64,000 nt of DNA, from the NCBI GenBank assembly GCA_048498555.1, contig JBEHXT010000006.1, positions 62,001 through 126,000 on the forward strand, read 5' to 3'. How positions within the stretch are numbered: the stretch's first letter is position 1; every line of letters starts with the position of its first letter. The position numbers and the translations under genes are program-made. This DNA comes from Danxiaibacter sp048498555 (GTDB taxonomy: Bacteria; Bacteroidota; Bacteroidia; Chitinophagales; Chitinophagaceae). Below are positions 58,072 to 64,000 of this stretch, in pieces. The notes beneath the pieces are model-generated. The model saw nothing but the letters and a program-made list of their open reading frames with translations. It made no database searches and was not told the DNA's origin.

Positions 58072-60483
58072 ATGCTAAAGAGCTACGCAAAAATAATTCT
58101 GCGGAACCTGTGGCGCTTTAAAGGCTATTCAGTAATTAATCTGTTCGGCCTGGCACTCGGCATGCTTGTTTGCCTGCTTGTTTATATGTTTGTTCAGTTT
58201 CAGCTGGGATATGACAAGAAATACAACAAGAATATCTTTAGACTTTGCACATTGCAGGCAGAAAACAACGAGAGTGATGCTCAAAAAAATGCTAAATCGT
58301 TATTCCCTGCAGGTCCGGCATTAAAGAATGAAGTTGCAGGGATACAAGACTATTGCCGATTTGTTATGTGGGACAAAGTTCCTTTGCAGAAGGCGGACAA
58401 ATCTGGCACTATGGCCACCATCTTAGGTGCTGACAGCCAATTCTTCTCGTTCTGGGGATTTGAGCTTATCGAAGGAAATAGGCATATTGCACTAAAAGAA
58501 CCGGGCAGTATAGTATTGACTAAAAGCCTTGCCAGGCGAATGTTTGGCGATAGCAACCCAATAGGCATGCGCATTGATCACGAAGGACGCGATACGCAAC
58601 ATTTCACGGTCACAGGCATACTTCCAGACATCGTTACCCAATCACATTTACAATTTGATGCAGTCTATTCAGCGTCAACCGACATAAAGCCGGAATGGAA
58701 TGATAACTGGGAACAATCCTGGATATTTACTTATCTCAAATTAGATGACAAGACAAATCCTTCAACGATAGATAACAGCCTCTCCGATTTTATTCATCGT
58801 CATACTAAAAGATCTTCACTACCCGGGATCCGGCTTTTTTTACAACCTCTCCGAAATGTTCATTTGTATTCCGGTGATATCCATTACGACGCAATTAACG
58901 CAGACAAATTCAATGGCAGTTATCTGCCTCCCTTAATGCTGGTGGGAATTTTTGTTATGCTTCTCGCCATTGTCAATTATGTTAACCTCAATACCGCGAG
59001 GCTGTTCACCCGTGTTAAAGAGGTAGGCATACGCAAAGCTATAGGAGCTACTTATTTCGAAATTCTGCTGCGCTTTATTTGTGAAACAACTGTTTTTGCT
59101 TTGCTGGCTTTTATCCTGGCGCTACTATGCAGTTTACTGGCAATGCCTTTTCTGGAAGAACTTATTGGCCAGCACCTCAATTTTGCAGTGTTCTCAATAC
59201 CTCAATGGATATTTATCACATTGGTTGCCATTTTAGGAACGGGCTTAGCTGCGGGCATTATTCCTGCTGTGGCTATAGCAAGTATAGATGTTATTGCCGC
59301 GCTAAAAGGAAAATTATCTGTCAGCTACCACTCTCCCTTGCGAAATATATTGGTGGTAGCGCAATTTTCGATTGCAACAGGCTTGCTGCTTAGTTCGATC
59401 GTTATTCTCCGTCAGCTTCAATTTATGAGGAATTATAACGTTGGATTCAATAAGCAGGCTGTAATTGTTGCGCCCGTGAGTTATGTAGACAGGCAGACCG
59501 AAGAAACCATGATACAAAACCTGAAGCAAATACCAGGCGTGATTGATGTTACTGGAGCGCTGCGCAGACTGGGCAGCACCATCGATCAGAACGAAATTGT
59601 GTTTTCCGGCGACGACCACAATACCCGGCTTAGCAGTTATAATATGTTTGTCGATTTTAATTATGTTAGCTTCTATAATATTCAACTCGTCGCTGGCCGT
59701 AGTTTTTCAATGGAGTTTGGTGACGATAGAAATGGCCGCTCATACATCATCAACAAAACACTTGCAAAAAAGTTATTGACTTACAACGCTGGCTACACTA
59801 ATATCACCAGCCTTGTAGGTAAAGGCCTTCGTTACGGATTTGAAGATTCAACAGGAACCATTATTGGCATTGTTGAAGATTTTAATTTTGGCTCACTGCA
59901 TCAGGCCATAGAACCACTTTGCTTAAGTTACCAATACGAATATTATTTTCCCGAGCTCTCTTTGAGATTGGATCTGCATCAATTGCAGCATACGCTAACA
60001 CTTGTTGAACAAAAATGGAAACATGCACTGCCAGGCCAGGAATTCAGTTGGAAGTTTTTGGATGATCACTTGCAAACGCTTTATAAATCTGACAACCAAC
60101 TCGGAAATTTAATTTCAGTTTTTGCCATTGTCGCTGTTATTATTTCCGTGATGGGCCTGGCTGGTGTTACAGCTTTTATAACTGAACGCAGAACAAAAGA
60201 AATTGGAATAAGGAAAGTGTTAGGCGCATCTGTGAAAGCCATTTTATTATTTCTTTCGAAGGAAATGACTCTACTTGTGCTTTTAAGTATAGTTATTGCG
60301 TTACCGGTTACATGGTGGGCTGTTGATTTGTGGCTGCGAGGATTTGCTTATCGTTTAGATCCCGGTTGGGGAATGTATGCAATTGTGTCTTGCTTCATAT
60401 TACTGCTTGCTGTGATAACGATAAACTTGCAGATTATAAGAGCTGCACGTGTTAACCCGGCAAAGAGCCTGAAAGAGGACTAG
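58072..60483 (+). CDS. FtsX/MacB-like ABC transporter permease
   Basis: An 803-residue membrane protein with a double MacB-type architecture. Helix 1 is at about 18-42 (GYSVINLFGLALGMLVCLLV). The first periplasmic core domain (about 43-270) precedes an FtsX domain with three helices (about 285-410), with the motif VKEVGIRKAIGAT. After a linker helix comes a second periplasmic core (about 445-670) and a second FtsX domain with RRTKEIGIRKVLGASVKAIL. The ATPase is not adjacent, as is common for this large paralogue family in Chitinophagaceae. Members move lipopeptides or act in mechanotransmission; the cargo here is unknown. Confidence 0.9.
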   Translation: MLKSYAKIILRNLWRFKGYSVINLFGLALGMLVCLLVYMFVQFQLGYDKKYNKNIFRLCTLQAENNESDAQKNAKSLFPAGPALKNEVAGIQDYCRFVMWDKVPLQKADKSGTMATILGADSQFFSFWGFELIEGNRHIALKEPGSIVLTKSLARRMFGDSNPIGMRIDHEGRDTQHFTVTGILPDIVTQSHLQFDAVYSASTDIKPEWNDNWEQSWIFTYLKLDDKTNPSTIDNSLSDFIHRHTKRSSLPGIRLFLQPLRNVHLYSGDIHYDAINADKFNGSYLPPLMLVGIFVMLLAIVNYVNLNTARLFTRVKEVGIRKAIGATYFEILLRFICETTVFALLAFILALLCSLLAMPFLEELIGQHLNFAVFSIPQWIFITLVAILGTGLAAGIIPAVAIASIDVIAALKGKLSVSYHSPLRNILVVAQFSIATGLLLSSIVILRQLQFMRNYNVGFNKQAVIVAPVSYVDRQTEETMIQNLKQIPGVIDVTGALRRLGSTIDQNEIVFSGDDHNTRLSSYNMFVDFNYVSFYNIQLVAGRSFSMEFGDDRNGRSYIINKTLAKKLLTYNAGYTNITSLVGKGLRYGFEDSTGTIIGIVEDFNFGSLHQAIEPLCLSYQYEYYFPELSLRLDLHQLQHTLTLVEQKWKHALPGQEFSWKFLDDHLQTLYKSDNQLGNLISVFAIVAVIISVMGLAGVTAFITERRTKEIGIRKVLGASVKAILLFLSKEMTLLVLLSIVIALPVTWWAVDLWLRGFAYRLDPGWGMYAIVSCFILLLAVITINLQIIRAARVNPAKSLKED

Positions 60484-60498
60484 AGGCCTGATGATTAA

Positions 60499-60727
60499 TT
60501 AATGATGTAACGTATCGGAAACATTTTTAACCCTGATTGAATATTGGCTCACACGTGAATTTGTCTTTCCTCTTTCACGCACTTCATTTGGTACCGTAAT
60601 GACAGTGGACGAAACTGCAATACCTGTTACTTCTACTTCGGCTTTCGATACGAAATCTTCTTTTGATTCAACACAAAACCATCATTGGTTAAATCCTCCA
60701 AAATTTCAGGTAAAAGGAAACGAATTT
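60499..60727 (-). pseudogene. Possible degraded gene fragment
   Basis: On the minus strand two overlapping frames have coding-like composition but no start codon. One is open from a TGA at about 60684 to a TAA at 60499 and ends VEVTGIAVSSTVITVPNEV, then RERGKTNSRV and on to the stop. The other (about 60727-60640) contains LLPEILEDLTNDGFVLNQKK. The pattern suits a short gene broken by a frameshift. No family is recognised, and chance is not excluded. Confidence 0.25.
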
Positions 60728-60767
60728 AAAATCAAATTTCGCTTTCTGCCGAGAGCGTTCTCTGCAA

Positions 60768-61226
60768 TTATATAATACGTTCTTCTTTAACCTTAGGCGC
60801 AAGCTCCGGCAAGCACTGCAAAAGTTTTTTTATTGTTCTCGATTTCTGTCCAAATATTTCTGCCAGAAAAAATCTTGGCTTGTCAATTACAAAGAAACGA
60901 GTATTGTCAACCAGCTTAAATTCTACCATATAGATCATCATGCGATTCCGGTTGTTAGCTACAGGTGTTATCTGATCGATATCTGTTGGCAACAATATTT
61001 CCCCATTGCAACGCAGGGCCGTATCAAAAGTTAATCTCTTTGGCTTTTTGAATTTGAAATAGATAATTAACGTATCTATCAGCCAAAATGTAAATGTAAA
61101 TATGCAGGAACACACCAATACTGTTTTTCTTTCTTTGCTGTCGATGCAAAGTATTCCGAGAGCAAAAAGGGTTAGTGGTAGAATGCACCATAAAAGCCTG
61201 TCGAAATAATTTCCACTTAAACGCAT
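60768..61226 (-). CDS. Hypothetical membrane protein
   Basis: A 152-residue protein of unknown function. Two membrane helices (about 9-27 and 36-56: LLWCILPLTLFALGILCI, then VLVCSCIFTFTFWLIDTLII) precede a basic stretch (KFKKPKRL) and a soluble domain of about 90 residues rich in beta strands (MIYMVEFKLVDNTRFFVID), which resembles small PH-like domains of bacterial membrane proteins. No catalytic motif is seen. The reading frame has normal composition and no better alternative on either strand. The gene on its left is the possible fragment at 60499; the GIY-YIG gene lies 111 bases to the right, on the same strand and upstream. Confidence 0.65.
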   Translation of the reverse strand: MRLSGNYFDRLLWCILPLTLFALGILCIDSKERKTVLVCSCIFTFTFWLIDTLIIYFKFKKPKRLTFDTALRCNGEILLPTDIDQITPVANNRNRMMIYMVEFKLVDNTRFFVIDKPRFFLAEIFGQKSRTIKKLLQCLPELAPKVKEERII

Positions 61227-61337
61227 GTGCGGGTTAATTTTTTCATTGCAAATAGAAACACTAGTGTTTTCCTCGTTTGCAGGTTTAGGGTTTTTAAAAG
61301 TCTACGTATACAGAACGCTTATATCATAGCAAGCGTA

Positions 61338-61844
61338 TTAAAGTATCTTGTTTTGTTCAAAAGTTTCTATAAGTACAGTTTCTTCCATGTCTTCATCATT
61401 ACTATTATCGTTTGGAAGTTCAGGAAAATAATAATTTGTAACCTCTATATTTAGCATTCCCCTTTCTCCGTGATTTTGAATGTAGTAACGGTCCTTTCTT
61501 ACACCGGAACTGACATTAATCAATCTTGCAGAATTAAAGCTCGGCTTATGCATGATAATCAAGGTTTGCTCTGCAGCATCTAAAAGGTCTTCATGAAGCA
61601 CTGCATACCGGCAAGTTTTATTAGGCTGCCTGCCAATCACTCCTTCTTTAAATTCAAAATGCCCCTTAAGCCTTTTGCGCAAATTTTCAGCCTGGCCGAT
61701 ATATAACAACGTATCAACTCCGTACAAAGGCGACGTGCCGTAGATCTGATAAACTCCAGGCTCTTCAGGTACATTTCTATAGTCATCCTTTATCCAATCA
61801 AGTGTAATCAGTTTGAATGTTACTTCAGTTAGTTCCATCTTCAA
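61338..61844 (-). CDS. GIY-YIG domain protein
   Basis: A 168-residue protein with a GIY-YIG nuclease-like domain at about 28-105. The first motif is PGVYQIYG and the second LLYIGQAENLRKRLKGHF with the catalytic arginine region. The metal-binding glutamate is in DAAEQTLIIMH and the closing asparagine in KPSFNSA. All key residues are thus kept. No UvrC helix-hairpin-helix part or homing-nuclease DNA-binding domain follows; the C-terminus is acidic (NDNSNDEDMEE). It could be a stand-alone repair or host-defence nuclease. No defence genes or methylase are beside it. The start may also be the ATG at 61838. Confidence 0.82.
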   Translation of the reverse strand: MKMELTEVTFKLITLDWIKDDYRNVPEEPGVYQIYGTSPLYGVDTLLYIGQAENLRKRLKGHFEFKEGVIGRQPNKTCRYAVLHEDLLDAAEQTLIIMHKPSFNSARLINVSSGVRKDRYYIQNHGERGMLNIEVTNYYFPELPNDNSNDEDMEETVLIETFEQNKIL

Positions 61845-61999
61845 ATAAAATGCTTTTTTAGCTTAAGGTCAATTATTTCTATTCACATTCAGAGCGATTC
61901 TTTATAACTACAGCAAGTAATCTTCGGAACACTTGCGCCAGAGCAATCTTCCAATTCCGAAGTCTTGCTTTATCACATTCCGACGATTGCATGCTAACG

Positions 62000-62026
62000 T
62001 CAATCGTTGCAAGCAATAGAGCAAAA
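62000..62026 (+). repeat. ATCGCTACAAGCGAT family, diverged copy
   Basis: TCAATCGTTGCAAGCAATAG followed by AGCAAAA. It aligns with 62640-62666 (TCAATCGCTACAAGCGATAG then AGTAAAA). The open frame across 61879-62079 (minus) is largely made of this repeat and its flank. Confidence 0.5.
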
Positions 62027-62065
62027 CCGCTAAACTTGGACGCATCGCACCGGGTTAAATAGTTT

Positions 62066-62500
62066 CTACTTTTTTCCAATTAAATAATCAATACTGTACC
62101 GAAAATTATTAAAAGCACTGAGCGAAAAACTTGCTGCTGCAGCTGTCCAGACAGAATAATCAAGGCTTGGTTTGATGCCAAAGCTAAAGGTCATTGTCAA
62201 TGCAAAGCTTAACAATAACACTCCGGAAGCAAATGCAGCGAATTTTATTTTATACCCGGTTAATAATAATATTGGCAACGCCGTCTCTAAAACGGTGGCA
62301 ATGATCGCAAGGATATTATTTGTTTGCGGATTAGCGAATGAATTAACGGTTTGGGAATAGGCAACAAAGTTTTTCCAATTACCCCAGGCAACATTTTGGG
62401 TACCCCAAAAGCCTAGCCTGTCAGCTACAGCCGAAAGAAAAGAAACCGAAAGTGCCACTCTTAGAAAAAGCTGGAGAACAGTTGTTCTTCTTGCATCCAT
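62066..62500 (-). CDS. DoxX-family membrane protein
   Basis: A 144-residue protein with four predicted helices, of the DoxX family. Family marks are the N-terminal LFLRVALSVSFLSAVADRLGFWG, the aromatic loop WGNWKNFVAYSQTVNSF and helix 2 around ETALPILLLTGYKIKFAAFASGVLLLSFALTM. DoxX proteins sit in the inner membrane and are linked in other bacteria to quinone or thiosulfate oxidation and to redox homeostasis; many members have no defined function. It is a single gene. The region before it contains a dispersed hairpin repeat (62613-62657). Confidence 0.85.
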   Translation of the reverse strand: MDARRTTVLQLFLRVALSVSFLSAVADRLGFWGTQNVAWGNWKNFVAYSQTVNSFANPQTNNILAIIATVLETALPILLLTGYKIKFAAFASGVLLLSFALTMTFSFGIKPSLDYSVWTAAAASFSLSAFNNFRYSIDYLIGKK

Positions 62501-62612
62501 TGTATCGAGATTTTAGGAAAGCAAAACTATCAGACAAAAGGCAGATAAAACTTAAGCCAGTTTAAGATTCTTTGGTGTTCTGCAAAATATTCAGATTGGG
62601 CGGTTTCAATTT

Positions 62613-62666
62613 ATCGCCGTCCGCGATTGAATTGTAGAATCAATCGCTACAAGCGATAGAGTAAAA
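62613..62666 (+). repeat. Double-hairpin repeat, ATCGC...GCGAT plus ATCGCT-aca-AGCGAT
   Basis: A first stem ATCGC/GCGAT (62613-62627) and a second perfect stem ATCGCT-ACA-AGCGAT (62643-62657) followed by AGAGTAAAA. The same two-hairpin order is seen at 55087-55123. Confidence 0.6.
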
Positions 62667-62715
62667 TCAGGGCGTTAATGCGGTCCGTTTTATTTGCCTC
62701 CAACTGTATAATCCC

Positions 62716-63231
62716 TTAAATTAAAGGGGGAAGGAACGGAATGATGAAAATGCCAGCGGAACACACTCTATCTATAATTGTCGCATTTCTTTCTTCTTCA
62801 ATAATATAATTGCTTCTACCGGCCATACCCATTTCAAAGCCATAAAATTTTAAAGACAATTGCCTCCATCCTTGATACCAGATTAAGAAGACAAAAGTAC
62901 CTGCAAGACCATGTGCGCAATTGTGAACATTACTGTTTTTATCGGTAAGGTTTAAAGTAGCGTCGTTATAATATATGATACAAACGAATAACAGAACAAG
63001 CGAAAGTGCTATCCAGCACAGGAACACGATCTTCTTTCTCAAAGCCCTGAACTGGAAAAAAAAGAGTGAGAAGGGAATTGCAAAAGTCAACAGCTGAAAG
63101 TTCTGTCGTTGCTTTTGGTAACTTACCAGGTTATACACCTTGGCACGAAGCACAAAGAAAATCAGTAGCGAAGCCAGTGATAGCAAAATTATATCCAGGG
63201 TAGAAAACGAGTTTTTGGGTTTTGAATCCAT
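62716..63231 (-). CDS. Hypothetical membrane protein
   Basis: A 171-residue membrane protein of unknown function. Predicted helices are at about 12-28 (LDIILLSLASLLIFFVL), 45-60 (LLTFAIPFSLFFFQF), 67-88 (IVFLCWIALSLVLLFVCII), 108-118 and the extreme C-terminus (AGIFIIPFLPPLI). The conserved-looking loop NSNVHNCAHGLAGTF holds His and Cys, which might bind a metal or heme, but no family is recognised. The reading frame is uninterrupted and starts at an ATG (63231). It is flanked by short repeats on its 3' side. Confidence 0.65.
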   Translation of the reverse strand: MDSKPKNSFSTLDIILLSLASLLIFFVLRAKVYNLVSYQKQRQNFQLLTFAIPFSLFFFQFRALRKKIVFLCWIALSLVLLFVCIIYYNDATLNLTDKNSNVHNCAHGLAGTFVFLIWYQGWRQLSLKFYGFEMGMAGRSNYIIEEERNATIIDRVCSAGIFIIPFLPPLI

Positions 63232-63459
63232 AGTGTGTTGATTTTACCAATTGAAAAGCATTGTTGCAGAACATTTCAGACAATACTTTCTATAAAAATG
63301 CATAGATATGCAAGCCTAAAAATTTCTGCATTGCATCAAACTCTATCCGGGCGAGATGAAAATGATTGTCTTTATAAAGAGCAGAAATACGAAAAGTATC
63401 GCTTTGTTTATCATGATAAGCAGCTTGGGTTTGTATTTTCGCATGTTATGTATTGGACA

Positions 63460-63984
63460 TTATTCCCACTTGTCTTTTGCCTTCGCTTCATCGATTGTTT
63501 GCCATTGCATATTTTCCGGACAATCACAACCGCCTTTTTTAAGCGGTATTATATGATCAACAACATAACCTGGCCGCCCATTAGGATATTTAGTTTGCTT
63601 CATAAATGCCAATTTTGCCGCGGCACTTCGTTTGATTTTTCCGTTAGCATCTCGTTCTACAGTCGTTGAATAACCTGGTTCAGTGCTATATTTCGGAGGC
63701 GTGGTAGTTGTTTGATTGGATTTTGGAAATGATGTAGCGCTATAAGATGAAGATGATTTGTTCTCCTTATATCTTTTGTCGGGAGTACCATCTTTTTTAA
63801 GATGCAATTCTGTATAGCTTGATGTAGTACTGGAAGAATATGAATTAGTTTGAGGCGAGCTATAAGTTTCTTTGTTTTCCTTATACCGCATGTCTGGCGT
63901 GCCGTCTTTTTTTAAGTGTTGAGCTAACAACAATTGCGTGCTAAAAACAAGAAATGCAATAATTAGGGTAACAGTGTTTTTCAA
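63460..63984 (-). CDS. Secreted HNH-type protein with KDGTPD repeats
   Basis: A 174-residue exported protein. The signal peptide MKNTVTLIIAFLVFSTQLLLA is cut after AQ (about 22). Two copies of HLKKDGTPDxRYKENK follow (about 23-38 and 61-76), separated and followed by Ser/Thr-rich linkers. The C-terminal part (about 107-174) is an HNH-like domain: PGYVVDHIIPLKKGG with Asp143-His144, then CDCPENMQWQ with Asn158 and a basic tail EAKAKDKWE. Related phage and bacterial HNH proteins share the DHIIPL and NMQWQT motifs. Secretion suggests an extracellular or periplasmic nuclease, perhaps for nutrient DNA; this is inference. The gene ends 228 bases before the next minus-strand gene. Confidence 0.78.
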   Translation of the reverse strand: MKNTVTLIIAFLVFSTQLLLAQHLKKDGTPDMRYKENKETYSSPQTNSYSSSTTSSYTELHLKKDGTPDKRYKENKSSSSYSATSFPKSNQTTTTPPKYSTEPGYSTTVERDANGKIKRSAAAKLAFMKQTKYPNGRPGYVVDHIIPLKKGGCDCPENMQWQTIDEAKAKDKWE

Positions 63985-64000
63985 GTTAGTATGTTTTAAA

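Noticed and set aside
57836..58078. 80-codon frame between rtcB and the permease
   Set aside because: It crosses the TTCGTG palindromes and has no homology-like features.
61879..62079. 66-codon frame on the minus strand
   Set aside because: It covers a diverged hairpin repeat related to 62640-62666; probably a repeat that happens to stay open.
1..64000. tRNA, rRNA, transposase, integrase or phage genes
   Set aside because: I looked through the gaps on both strands and saw no cloverleaf-like segment or mobile-element gene. The repeats have no attached enzyme in this window.

Overview
The window reads as chromosome of a Bacteroidota bacterium, most likely of the Chitinophagaceae (Chitinophaga/Niastella-like). 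Supporting marks are a SusC/SusD pair with surface glycosidases, a type IX secretion (T9SS) gliding-type adhesin next to a PorP/SprF protein, hybrid histidine kinases, a full SUF system with SufT, an Obg without a C-terminal extension, and intergenic space full of short palindromic repeats. I see no rRNA, tRNA, CRISPR array, prophage or transposase gene.

Layout. 1-5 kb: the start of an acyl-CoA dehydrogenase with a MarR regulator, an alpha/beta hydrolase, a membrane glycosyltransferase and a Dpp/Opp-type permease. 4.3-11.2 kb: a 1977-residue adhesin (predicted seven-bladed propeller, about 16 near-identical Ig-like repeats, T9SS type B tail) followed by its likely export partner PorP/SprF. 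11.5-14.7 kb: a response regulator, dCTP deaminase, phosphopantetheinyl transferase and obg. 15.4-24.7 kb: a glycan utilisation locus with SusC, SusD, a LamG lipoprotein and two GH144-type glucanases, so beta-1,2-glucan is the likely substrate. Then recO, a TonB receptor with a beta-helix lipoprotein, and mqo.

32.3-39.3 kb: a compact phosphorelay of two hybrid kinases, a response regulator, CheR and CheB, with no flagellar genes. 39.5-43.9 kb: a Crp/Fnr regulator, a TSUP exporter, a metallo-beta-lactamase/double-rhodanese persulfide dioxygenase and two YeeE/YedE half-transporters, which together look like sulfide/thiosulfate handling. 44.1-46.1 kb: an Fsr-type MFS pump and its FadR-family regulator, joined by a shared 11-bp operator. 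46.6-54.9 kb: an UlaG-like hydrolase, a SufR-like Fe-S sensor and, divergently, sufA-sufB-sufC-sufD-sufS-sufE-sufT. The sulfur genes therefore cover about 15 kb.

55.5-64 kb holds loosely related single genes: an SDR enzyme, the RNA ligase RtcB, an FtsX/MacB-like permease, a GIY-YIG protein, DoxX, small membrane proteins and a secreted HNH-type protein.

The least explained signal is the intergenic DNA. At least nine families of palindromic or word-like repeats recur there, often as inverted pairs. The clearest are a nested perfect palindrome of 144 bp (30362-30505), inverted pairs between convergent gene ends (13.6 and 44.0 kb), a 52-bp unit found inverted at 46.4 and 55.2 kb, and a repeat that adds a false in-frame N-terminus to a GH144 gene (21.4 kb). 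They have no coding capacity and look like non-autonomous mobile or transcript-end elements.
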